Assembly (NCBI GenBank): GCA_009778475.1
Contig: WRJS01000027.1
Coordinates: 1 to 34,283, forward strand
Source: Kiritimatiellota bacterium
Lineage (GTDB): Bacteria; Verrucomicrobiota; Kiritimatiellia; RFP12; UBA1067
Length of the DNA: 34,283 nucleotides
Direction of reading: 5' to 3'
The notes beneath the pieces are model-generated. The model was not told the DNA's origin, did not search any database, and worked only from the letters and a program-made list of their open reading frames with translations. Positions within the stretch are counted from its first letter, which is position 1. Each line of letters opens with the position of its first letter. Both the position numbers and the translations under genes were made by a program. Positions 1 through 6,839 of the stretch are shown piece by piece.

Positions 1-3000
1 GAAATCTCCGGTAATTTCACCGCCACCGCCACCAGTACGGAGAATACGGCCGTGGGCGTCAGGCTTTGGGATAGTGACCTTGAGGTAACGGCCAGTGGTG
101 CCGTGACCGCAACCGCCGAGGTGTTCCACCACTATGGCGCGGCCTTTGGGATTAGGTCAAACGGATACCTGTGGACTGAAGGTTCGGTTACCGCTTCTGG
201 TCTCGGTGCTGGCGAGGGTTGGGGGGTCGTCGCCTTCATCCAATTGTGGTGCGGGTTCTTCGAGGCCGCGGGCAATACCCACGCCACGCAAACTGGCATT
301 TTCGTCTCTTCTGCCCCGGACGTTCGGGCCCCCGCGGGCGCCATCGGTTGGGATTGGGTGCTCAATGATGAGCCATTTGCAGGGAGTAATCTCGGTTCGG
401 GCAATTACGGGCCCGACTACGAATGGCAGGATGTGACCTGGTCGGATGTCTTGTGGGCCAGGTTTGACGGCTCGCGGATTGATGACTGTGATGGCGGCCC
501 CGTTGTACCCACCGGATCCGAGACGCTATATCTGGACGGCGGAAACCTTTACCTTGGCGGTTGTGCCGCCGCTGGTGGTGAGCTTTTCGATTCCCCGGAT
601 TGGGAACAGGTTGATGGCTCCACCGTCTCGTTAAATGGCCTGTATTGGCATACCTCGGCCAATATTGGGCTGTACGTCTGCGACTCCGGCCCGGTGACCA
701 TTGACGTGGCCAACGCCAGCCACATAATGGTGGCGCCGTCGTCGTCGTTGGCAAGGAGAAATGGTCCCGAGCCGATAGCCGGTATATATGCGCCGAATGC
801 GGAATTAACGATTACTGGTGTCGAGTTCTTTAGTGTCGGCGCCCACGGCGGAGATATTTCTGACGCAACCGAGATTTGGGGCATTTGGGCCAATGCCCTA
901 TCGTTTGGGGCCAACGCGCAAGTTTTCGCCGAGTCCGATTCTGAAATCACGGCAGGCGGGATAAACGTTGAAAATTCGTTTGAGGTGTTACGCGGGGCAA
1001 GTGTCTCGGTTGTTGGGGTATCCAATGGCCAGGCTTATGGGCTGCGGGCACATTCCGAGGCCGATGAAATGGAGTGCTCCGAGGGTTTCATCGGCATCGC
1101 GGCCCACGAAACCAAGGTATATGGCGCTCTAGACGTGTGGGTATATGACGCCAGTTGCGGTGTGGGCGTGGCCAGCAATCTCTCGTTGTACAACGGCCTC
1201 CTTGGGGTCTGGGCCCCGCAATTCGCGTTGACGAACGCGAACGGCTATCCGGCCGCACCACACGTGGAGTCGGCACCGCCCCCGGGCAGTTGGCATTGGG
1301 GGCTCAGTAGCGCCCCAGAGCCCGGATTCGATCTCGGCTCCGGCCGCTGGGGAACAGACAACGAGTGGCAGAGCGCTGATTACAGTTTGGTGCGGTATGT
1401 CCGTTTTGAGTTGATCGACGACGATGACGATGCCGAATACCGGACGTTGTTCCTAGCGGATGGAAATCTGTACACCGGGAGCTGTAGCGGTACCCCATTT
1501 GCTCCCCCGCCTGGCACGGGGTCCTGGGAACGCGTCGGGCCGAACCACGTTCGGCTGGATGGCCTAACGTGGGAAACCACTGCCGAAGTTGGACTTATGG
1601 TCTGCGGCGAGGCCGCTGTGGTGATTGAGACCGTCGGGGCCAGTTCGATCTCCGCGACTTCGGTCTCCCGATTCCAGACGGTTGGTATTTACTCGCCTTT
1701 CGCGGCAGTTGAGTTTGCGGGCACGGCAGAGTTGACGGTTGCCGCCACAACGGTTGATGCCTATGCCTCGGCTTGGGGGGTTCTCTCTGAGGAAACCTTG
1801 GTTTCTGGAGTACTTACCGCAACCGGGACAACGCCGGAGGGCGCATCGGCCTCCGCGGCCGGTATCGCGAGTTATGAGGGCAACCTCACCATCGGCCCGG
1901 GCGGCGTGGCCACTGCCATTGGCCTTTCGTGGATGGACGCGAATGGTGTTTGGATTGGCGATCTAGTCATCGCCGAGGGCGGGGAGTTGACTGCGCGGGC
2001 GGAGGCATTCGCCAGCGGTGCGGCGTATGGCGCTTATCTTTGGTCGGCGGACATCGCGGGAACCTTTACCGTTGAAGCCCACAGCGCAACTTCCTCCTAT
2101 GGTCTGACGGCTTATGACTTCCTAGACATCACGGGAACCGTCACCGTAACCGTGAGCGCGGAGTCCGCAGCAGGCTATACCTACGCGATCGGCGTTTACT
2201 CAGAATCGATTGTCATTCATGGCGAATATCCCGGCGGCAATCTTGAGGTATCCGCATCTGCCATTGAGGGCGTCGGGGTTGGGGGCGAAATTGACCTACG
2301 CAGCGGTTCGCTCACGAGTGCGGCACCCTGGTTGGCACTTGCGGAATTCGATGATTTCACCGGAGATTTCGTGGGATCGGCCCCCGAGGTTTTGGGGCTC
2401 GCATTGCCCGACCATTGGTTGTGGACACTGAATGACACGCCAGAGTACGGCGCAGCTTTGGGCTCGGGGCAGTGGCTCCCGGATGCCGGTTGGCAAACCG
2501 CCGACTGGGATTCGGTGCAGTATGCCCGGTTCGTAATGGCACGGGCAAGTCTGCCGGATGCCGTGATAGTGGTGGGCCCGATTCTGGGCGCCACTAACGG
2601 AGTGGCCCAAAACGGTGATTTGCTAACCGCGCAGTGTTCTTCTCCGACTCCGGGTGCCACGGTAACGTACCAGTGGTTGCTGGATGGTGCGGTGGTTTCA
2701 TCGTCGTCGTCGTGGCGGGGGGCGGGCGCCCGCGGGGGCCCGCAAAGGGTGAATGCGGCTCGCGGGGACGCTCGCCCTCCAAACATACGCCCTCCAGACC
2801 GTTCCATTTTTGCGGGACGCGACTACGGTCCGCTGAACCTTGTGGAGACCTCGCGGGGGTGTCGGTTCCAATGCGAATTTTGTTCCATCACAAAGTTTTT
2901 CAAGCAGACCTACACGGCGCGTCCGTTGGATGATGTGATTGCGGAAATCAAAACGCTTCCGAAAAGCCTTTTGTTTTTCGTGGACGACAATCTCGCCATG

Positions 3001-3684
3001 GACATTGAGCGTCTTAAGGCGTTGTGCCGCGCATTGAAACCGTTGCGGAAACGCTGGCTCGGGCAGTTGAGCGTCCATGCCGCGCATGATGAAGCGTTGC
3101 TGGCGCTGATGGCGGAAAGCGGATGCGCGGGCGTGCTGATCGGCTTTGAGTCGCTTCACGCCGAGACACTGCAAGACATGGGCAAGCAGGTGAACGCCAG
3201 CCACAATGATTTCCGCACGGCGATTGCGAATTTGCGCCGTCACCACATTTCCATCTATGCGACCTTCGTGTTCGGATACGACCACGACACGGAGGAGTCA
3301 TTCGAGGCGACCTACCGTTTCGCGCTCGAAAACAAATTCTTCTTTGCGGCGTTCAATCATCTCGTTCCGTTCCCGGGGACAGATGTTTACGAACGCCTCA
3401 GGAAAGAAGGACGCTTGCTGTACGAGGCATGGTGGCGCAGGGACGATGTGCGGTTCGGGGATGTCGTGTTCCGTCCCAAAAATTTCACACCCGAACGCCT
3501 TGCGGAGTTGTGCCAGAAATATCGACTGAAGTTCTATTCCCTTCCCTCGATTCTCCGTCGCGGAAACGATTACGCCGCGAATGTGCGCGGCTTGCGCAAG
3601 GTGCTTTATTTTTACATCGGCAACCTGACGCAGGAACGGGAAGTCATGCGCCGTAAGGGGCTTCCGTTTGGGGGTGAGCCGTGA
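1..3684 (+). CDS. Chimeric ORF: repeat-rich surface protein (5' partial) joined in frame to a truncated B12-type radical SAM protein
   Basis: The frame is open from the first base, so the true start lies upstream. Up to about base 2700 it encodes a Gly/Ala/Ser/Thr-rich, beta-strand-like secreted-type protein. A module of the form W-x-W-x-L...GSG...W(Q)...VxxxRF occurs three times (about 346-475, 1285-1415, 2405-2540). A second module (GNLYxGxC...LxGLxWxTxAxxGLxVC) occurs twice. The end of this part (about 2640-2700) reads like a bacterial Ig-like domain (VTYQWLLDG) that stops midway at a run of TCG serine codons. After about 70 bases of low-complexity repeat DNA the same frame enters a radical SAM enzyme (separate entry). 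No known family joins these parts, so I read it as a chimera made by recombination at a repeat, or by an assembly join. Adhesin or autotransporter-like function for the first part is an inference from composition. The stop overlaps the next gene's GTG by 4 bases. Confidence 0.75.
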   Translation, partial: EISGNFTATATSTENTAVGVRLWDSDLEVTASGAVTATAEVFHHYGAAFGIRSNGYLWTEGSVTASGLGAGEGWGVVAFIQLWCGFFEAAGNTHATQTGIFVSSAPDVRAPAGAIGWDWVLNDEPFAGSNLGSGNYGPDYEWQDVTWSDVLWARFDGSRIDDCDGGPVVPTGSETLYLDGGNLYLGGCAAAGGELFDSPDWEQVDGSTVSLNGLYWHTSANIGLYVCDSGPVTIDVANASHIMVAPSSSLARRNGPEPIAGIYAPNAELTITGVEFFSVGAHGGDISDATEIWGIWANALSFGANAQVFAESDSEITAGGINVENSFEVLRGASVSVVGVSNGQAYGLRAHSEADEMECSEGFIGIAAHETKVYGALDVWVYDASCGVGVASNLSLYNGLLGVWAPQFALTNANGYPAAPHVESAPPPGSWHWGLSSAPEPGFDLGSGRWGTDNEWQSADYSLVRYVRFELIDDDDDAEYRTLFLADGNLYTGSCSGTPFAPPPGTGSWERVGPNHVRLDGLTWETTAEVGLMVCGEAAVVIETVGASSISATSVSRFQTVGIYSPFAAVEFAGTAELTVAATTVDAYASAWGVLSEETLVSGVLTATGTTPEGASASAAGIASYEGNLTIGPGGVATAIGLSWMDANGVWIGDLVIAEGGELTARAEAFASGAAYGAYLWSADIAGTFTVEAHSATSSYGLTAYDFLDITGTVTVTVSAESAAGYTYAIGVYSESIVIHGEYPGGNLEVSASAIEGVGVGGEIDLRSGSLTSAAPWLALAEFDDFTGDFVGSAPEVLGLALPDHWLWTLNDTPEYGAALGSGQWLPDAGWQTADWDSVQYARFVMARASLPDAVIVVGPILGATNGVAQNGDLLTAQCSSPTPGATVTYQWLLDGAVVSSSSSWRGAGARGGPQRVNAARGDARPPNIRPPDRSIFAGRDYGPLNLVETSRGCRFQCEFCSITKFFKQTYTARPLDDVIAEIKTLPKSLLFFVDDNLAMDIERLKALCRALKPLRKRWLGQLSVHAAHDEALLALMAESGCAGVLIGFESLHAETLQDMGKQVNASHNDFRTAIANLRRHHISIYATFVFGYDHDTEESFEATYRFALENKFFFAAFNHLVPFPGTDVYERLRKEGRLLYEAWWRRDDVRFGDVVFRPKNFTPERLAELCQKYRLKFYSLPSILRRGNDYAANVRGLRKVLYFYIGNLTQEREVMRRKGLPFGGEP
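2716..2785 (-). repeat. Member of the interspersed GGAGGGCGAG repeat family at a gene junction
   Basis: Read on the minus strand, this stretch starts with GGAGGGCGAGCGTCCCCGCG and continues into a GC-rich tract. The opening GGAGGGCGAG matches the start of the palindromic elements at 28921-28970 and 31951-32020. Here the second half differs, and the element sits exactly between the surface-protein and radical SAM parts of the long frame. A run of four TCG codons abuts it on the left. Confidence 0.5.
2791..3684 (+). pseudogene. B12-dependent-type radical SAM protein, N-terminal domain missing
   Basis: This 3' part of the chimeric frame is a clear radical SAM core. It begins with a PDRSIFAG..YGPLNLVETSRGC stretch typical of cobalamin-binding radical SAM proteins. 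The three cluster cysteines CxxxCxxC are encoded at about 2860, 2872 and 2881. They are followed by FVDDN, a GCxGVLIGFES strand and a YATFVFGYD segment, all characteristic of the family. Full-length relatives carry about 140-160 residues of B12-binding Rossmann domain before this point, and none is visible here. The first in-frame ATG (2998) lies after the cysteines, so there is no good independent start. It overlaps the downstream acyltransferase gene (GTGA), so it was originally the upstream member of that operon. Substrate unknown; relatives methylate or rearrange unactivated carbons in lipid or secondary-metabolite pathways. Confidence 0.7.
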
Positions 3685-4748
3685 ACGCAATTCGTGAGGT
3701 TCTGCCGCAGGACGAAGCGGAACTCCAACGCCTTACGCGCCAACCCATGCCGGGATGGATCAGACTGGCATATTGCAACTCACCGTCGTATGCGGCAGGT
3801 GAGGCACTCAAAGGCGACACGGTGACGACGGTCGTGTGGACGGAGACAGGCGGACATATCGGCGGATGCGCGACACGCGCTGTAAAACGTATGTGGCTGG
3901 CTGGGCAGTGCCAACGCATCGGGTATTTGGCTGGATTGCGGAGTTTTCAGACCGCACGTGGCGGACGCGGGCTTTTCAAGGGCTATGAATGGATGCGCGA
4001 GCGCGAACAGCGAGAGCCGCTGCCGCTTTACATCACGACTATTGTCAGCGCGAATCACGCCACACGCACATTGCTGACCAGCCGTCGCGCCGGTCTTCCT
4101 GCGTATTCCGAAGCTGGGGAGATTACCACGTTCGGCGTGACGGCGCGTGCCATACGGCGACGCTTCCGCGTCGCAGATGGATACGCGGTTTCGGCGGGGG
4201 ACACCGTGGGCGAAGAACGGCTCCGCTCGTTTTATGATGAAGTCTCTCCGAGGCGTACGCTTTTCCCGATCCTTCCCGACCCCTTGCCACCGGGGCTTGC
4301 ATGGAGCGATTTTGTCATCCTCGAAAAAGATGGCGAGATTGCCGCCGCCGCCGCGCTCTGGAATCAGCAACCCCTTCGTCAAATCCATGTCGCGTCGTAT
4401 CATCCACTGCTGGCAATGGCGCGTCCCGTCATCAATCCATTCCTCGCAATGTCGGGCTATCCCCGTCTCCCTTCTGCTGGCACTGACATGGACTGCGTCT
4501 ATTGGGCGTATCGCCTGACCCGCCATGAGACCCTTGTTGAATTTGAATCCCTGCTTGCTGCCACAGCCCTGCGCCTTCGTCATCACCTTCTCTTCTTCGC
4601 CCTCCACGAAGATTCCCCTCTCCTCCCGGTCGCCATCCGCCTGACCGCCTGGCATTATCGCAGCACACTCTACACCGTCTCATTCGCTCCCAACCCCATC
4701 CCTTACACCTTCCCGCAACCGCCCCACATTGAGCTCGCCGCGCTGTGA
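3681..4748 (+). CDS. GNAT-like acyltransferase (355 aa)
   Basis: The start is GTG at 3681, inside a GTGA overlap with the preceding radical SAM frame, which implies translational coupling. The 355-residue product is soluble with no signal peptide. The N-terminal third (VTTVVWTETGGHIGGCATRAVKRMWLAG, then YLAGLRSF...GRGLFKGYEWM) has the strand and helix layout of a GNAT acyl-CoA-binding core. A second region (DFVILEKDGEIAAAAALW, then VINPFLAMSG) resembles another GNAT half. Recognition is by fold pattern only, with no clear catalytic residue. Its neighbours are a radical SAM enzyme, another GNAT-like protein and a GH3 adenylating enzyme. This suggests an amide- or ester-forming step in a small biosynthetic pathway. 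The next gene of that pathway (6114) is separated from it by an AT-rich cassette. Confidence 0.65.
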   Translation: MNAIREVLPQDEAELQRLTRQPMPGWIRLAYCNSPSYAAGEALKGDTVTTVVWTETGGHIGGCATRAVKRMWLAGQCQRIGYLAGLRSFQTARGGRGLFKGYEWMREREQREPLPLYITTIVSANHATRTLLTSRRAGLPAYSEAGEITTFGVTARAIRRRFRVADGYAVSAGDTVGEERLRSFYDEVSPRRTLFPILPDPLPPGLAWSDFVILEKDGEIAAAAALWNQQPLRQIHVASYHPLLAMARPVINPFLAMSGYPRLPSAGTDMDCVYWAYRLTRHETLVEFESLLAATALRLRHHLLFFALHEDSPLLPVAIRLTAWHYRSTLYTVSFAPNPIPYTFPQPPHIELAAL

Positions 4749-4772
4749 TTATTCAATTCTGCGGCATTTCTG

Positions 4773-4802
4773 TTTACACGGGTTGGCAAAATCTGGTATT
4801 CT
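4773..4802 (+). promoter_or_regulatory. Sigma70-like promoter of the DUF3791/DUF3990 cassette
   Basis: TTTACA (4773-4778), an 18-base spacer, then TATTCT (4797-4802). The predicted start is near 4809, about 25 bases ahead of the ATG at 4834. It shows that the cassette is transcribed independently of the upstream acyltransferase gene. Confidence 0.55.
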
Positions 4803-4833
4803 ATTATTTTTTCATTACAGGGAAACTTTTGCC

Positions 4834-5091
4834 ATGACCATGCCACATCACCAAATGCACAAGCAAACAGCGATGACCCCCAAGCAGTCATTTTTCGCCG
4901 TGTTCTGCATTGAGGCGGTGGCTGACGAATTAAAAACAACAGGAGACAGAATCTATAAAATGCTTACGGATGACTCCAACATTTTAGACAACTACATCGT
5001 GCCTTCTTACGATGTGCTTCATACGCAGGGGAAAGAATACATTGTTCAAGATTTATTGGAAATCATGCGGCGGAGAGGGGTGCTGAAATGA
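4834..5091 (+). CDS. DUF3791 family protein (85 aa)
   Basis: I chose the ATG at 4834, which has an AGGGA ribosome site about 10 bases upstream and leaves room for the promoter at 4773-4802. The longer TTG start at 4729 would overlap the previous gene. The C-terminal 65 residues carry the DUF3791 pattern: FFAVFCIEAVADEL, then ILDNYIVPSYDVLHTQGKEYIV and a closing helix LLEIMRRRG. DUF3791 proteins are small, of unknown biochemical function, and are often encoded beside DUF3990 proteins. The stop overlaps the DUF3990 start as ATGA. By gene order it could be the antitoxin or partner of the DUF3990 protein, which is an inference. Base composition is clearly more AT-rich than the flanking operon. 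Confidence 0.75.
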   Translation: MTMPHHQMHKQTAMTPKQSFFAVFCIEAVADELKTTGDRIYKMLTDDSNILDNYIVPSYDVLHTQGKEYIVQDLLEIMRRRGVLK

Positions 5092-5579
5092 CACTATGGC
5101 ATGGCTCATACACGGTTGTCGAAAAACCAGACTTATCCTTTTCACGCCTTCGGACAGATTTCGGAAAGGGATTTTACCTCACGCCATTGAAAGCGCAAGC
5201 CGTGCGTTGGGCAAAGCGATTTTTGAACGAGCGAGGCTCCGCTCTTTTATCTTCATACGAATTCGTGCTTGATCCTGTCGGTAAAATTCCGTCGAAAATA
5301 AAAACTCTTCATTTTGAATCCCATACCGAAGCGTGGTTCGATTTTATTTTGGCGTGCCGCAAGGGAAAATCCCGTGGTCCCAAATGGGACTTAGTAATCG
5401 GCGGCGTTGCAAACGACAACGTTTTCAACACCATACAATTGCACCAAAACAAAATTATAAGCAAAGAAGAGGCGATAAAAAGGCTTATCTATCAAAAACC
5501 GAATATCCAGTATTGTTTTAAGAGCCAGCGTGTCATTGACGGCTGGTTAAAATTCAAAAATTCGGAGGCATTAAAATGA
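5088..5579 (+). CDS. DUF3990 protein, putative ADP-ribosyltransferase-like effector (163 aa)
   Basis: The start at 5088 is the ATG of an ATGA overlap with the DUF3791 gene, preceded by GAGAGGGG. The protein opens LWHGSY..VEKPDLSFSR, followed by DFGKGFYLTP..QA..WA, then SYEFVLD, and later WDLVIGGVANDNVF and the C-terminal YQKPNIQYCFKSQ. This is the full DUF3990 architecture at its usual length. DUF3990 is related to the ADP-ribosyltransferase superfamily: the HG and GFYLT motifs match the NAD-binding H-x-x and tyrosine strands of ARTs. Residues H5, the FYLT tyrosine and the late GQ/IQYCF region would be candidate active-site positions. Enzymatic activity has not been inferred from anything but this resemblance. 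Flanking DUF3791-type genes on both sides suggest a toxin with one or two partner proteins. Confidence 0.8.
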   Translation: MTLWHGSYTVVEKPDLSFSRLRTDFGKGFYLTPLKAQAVRWAKRFLNERGSALLSSYEFVLDPVGKIPSKIKTLHFESHTEAWFDFILACRKGKSRGPKWDLVIGGVANDNVFNTIQLHQNKIISKEEAIKRLIYQKPNIQYCFKSQRVIDGWLKFKNSEALK

Positions 5580-5803
5580 TGGCTAATCGCACGCTTGTCG
5601 GCAACAAATGCGCCGATGTTATCAAGACATACGCCACGTTTGCGAAAATTCCACTCCGTGAAGCGTTTGATGTGTTTTACAAGTCAAACCTGTATTTCGA
5701 AATCCGCCACGGCATTTCCGATATGCACTGCCGCAGCGATGGCTACCTCGCCGAAGAATTACAAATAGAAACGAGACGAGCAAAAGGAAATCGGAATGAA
5801 TAA
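5576..5803 (+). CDS. DUF3791-like small protein (75 aa)
   Basis: ATG at 5576 with GGAGG seven bases upstream, in an ATGA overlap with the DUF3990 stop. The sequence ends REAFDVFYKSNLYFEI, then GISDMHCRSDGYLAEELQIE, the form typical of the second small protein found in DUF3990/DUF3791 cassettes. It differs in sequence from the first DUF3791 protein, so the cassette carries two distinct partners. No signal peptide or membrane segment is visible. Function unknown. A role in neutralising or targeting the DUF3990 protein is inferred from coupling only. Confidence 0.7.
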   Translation: MMANRTLVGNKCADVIKTYATFAKIPLREAFDVFYKSNLYFEIRHGISDMHCRSDGYLAEELQIETRRAKGNRNE

Positions 5804-5915
5804 AATAGTCGTTTTTTTGTTGATCTGCGGATGTTGTCTTGGCGGACGCTCGACGTCACCTGTTACATATAATGAGGCAGAATACCTTGCGGAAACAGGT
5901 TGCCGTAATGTATAA
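5796..5915 (+). CDS. Tiny putative lipoprotein (39 aa)
   Basis: ATG at 5796, overlapping the end of the previous gene by eight bases, with AAAGGAA upstream. The peptide begins MNKIVVFLLICGCCLGG, a hydrophobic stretch ending in a lipobox-like L-I-C-G-C. The remaining 20 or so residues are polar (TYNEAEYLAETGC). It is shorter than most lipoproteins. It may be the remnant of a longer gene, because another frame (5908-6069) continues directly from its end. Role unknown. Confidence 0.4.
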   Translation: MNKIVVFLLICGCCLGGRSTSPVTYNEAEYLAETGCRNV

Positions 5916-6069
5916 ACGCGAATACGCGGGAGAAGCGGTGTGGGTGGATCAAAAAGGAAAGACGGTCAGAGGACAGACAAGTAACCCTGCGTATAAGAAG
6001 TTTTACAATACATATAATGGATGGCAACGACGGCAACATAACAACGCTCATTTGAGAACGCCCCACTGA
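5908..6069 (+). CDS. Small ORF of unknown function (53 aa), possible frameshifted tail of the lipoprotein
   Basis: ATG at 5908 overlaps the stop of the 39-residue lipoprotein by eight bases. The product is basic and tyrosine-rich, with the core YAGEAVWVDQKGKTVRGQTSNPAYKKFY. No ribosome site is obvious. The abrupt hand-over between frames suggests that the two frames once formed one secreted protein of about 90 residues, or that they are coupled. I do not recognise a family. Confidence 0.35.
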   Translation: MYKREYAGEAVWVDQKGKTVRGQTSNPAYKKFYNTYNGWQRRQHNNAHLRTPH

Positions 6070-6113
6070 ATCGTCTTCGTTCCAGGTATTAACAGAATTT
6101 TTTGATTATAATC

Positions 6114-6839
6114 ATGCCAATCGAAGTGTCTATTGTTTCGGTGAATCGGCTTCCCGAAGGCGAGCGAAGGGAGATGGCGGGGTTGTATCGGGCGTATTAC
6201 ACGGGGGCGAAGGAGGAGGCGTTCGGGAAGGATTTGGCGGAGAAGGACTGGGTGGTGCTGCTGAAAGCGGAAGGGCGGGTGTGCGGGTTTTCGACGCAGA
6301 GGCTCATTACGGGAATCGAATGCAGGCAAAATGTCTGCGCTCCCGGAACAATGAACGTGTTGTTCAGCGGTGACACAATCGTGGATTCGGGCGTGCGGGG
6401 CCAGTCTGGGCTGGCGGGCGGATTTGGTCATTTGATGGCGTATCTCAACGAGCGGTATGATGCGCAATCGTTGTTTTGGTTTCTCATCAGCAAGGGGGCG
6501 CGGACATATCGGTTTCTGCCGACCTTTTTCAAGCGGTATGTCCCCGGCCCTGTTGCGGACGTTGACCTTGACGCGCGTTTGCGTGACGTGGCAACGCGGC
6601 TTTACCCGAAGGAGTATCAGCCCGAAACAGGGGTGCTTCATTTTGAGGGGGACAAGGATCGGTTGATTGCAGATGAGTTGCGCGAGGACACGGCATCGCG
6701 GTTTTTCCGGAAACGCAATCCGCGCTGGACGGACGGCGACGAGCTCTGCTGTTTCGCCCCGTTGCCCATGGACAATCTGAACCGGTTGGGCGAGCGGGTG
6801 ATTCGCTCCACCGTCCCCCGTTGGGATATTTCGCCATGA
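6114..6839 (+). CDS. Divergent GNAT-like protein of a GH3-associated cluster (241 aa)
   Basis: I prefer the ATG at 6114 over the in-frame TTG at 6102. No good ribosome site precedes either. The first half has a GNAT-like course: LYRAYYTGAKEEAFGKDLAEKDWVVLLK, then a strand VLFSGDTIVDSGVRGQ and helix GGFGHLMAYLNERY, as in acyl-CoA-binding motif A. These are followed by a strand SLFWFLISKG and a C-terminal region with TYRFLPTFFKRYVP. There is no membrane segment. The stop overlaps the GH3-family gene as ATGA, so the two proteins are made together. I infer that it transfers or channels the acyl group activated by the GH3 enzyme. The function is unproven, and the assignment to GNAT is by pattern. 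Confidence 0.6.
   Translation: MPIEVSIVSVNRLPEGERREMAGLYRAYYTGAKEEAFGKDLAEKDWVVLLKAEGRVCGFSTQRLITGIECRQNVCAPGTMNVLFSGDTIVDSGVRGQSGLAGGFGHLMAYLNERYDAQSLFWFLISKGARTYRFLPTFFKRYVPGPVADVDLDARLRDVATRLYPKEYQPETGVLHFEGDKDRLIADELREDTASRFFRKRNPRWTDGDELCCFAPLPMDNLNRLGERVIRSTVPRWDISP

Noticed and set aside
2594..2782. Minus-strand 62-residue frame beginning MEGERPREP
   Set aside because: It is a translation of the interspersed repeat. Similar peptide-like frames appear at the other copies, so the pattern comes from the DNA element and not from a gene.
6107..6112. TATAAT just before the ATG at 6114 as a promoter
   Set aside because: It ends one base before the start codon and has no -35 box at the right distance. 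A start made there would fall inside the gene.
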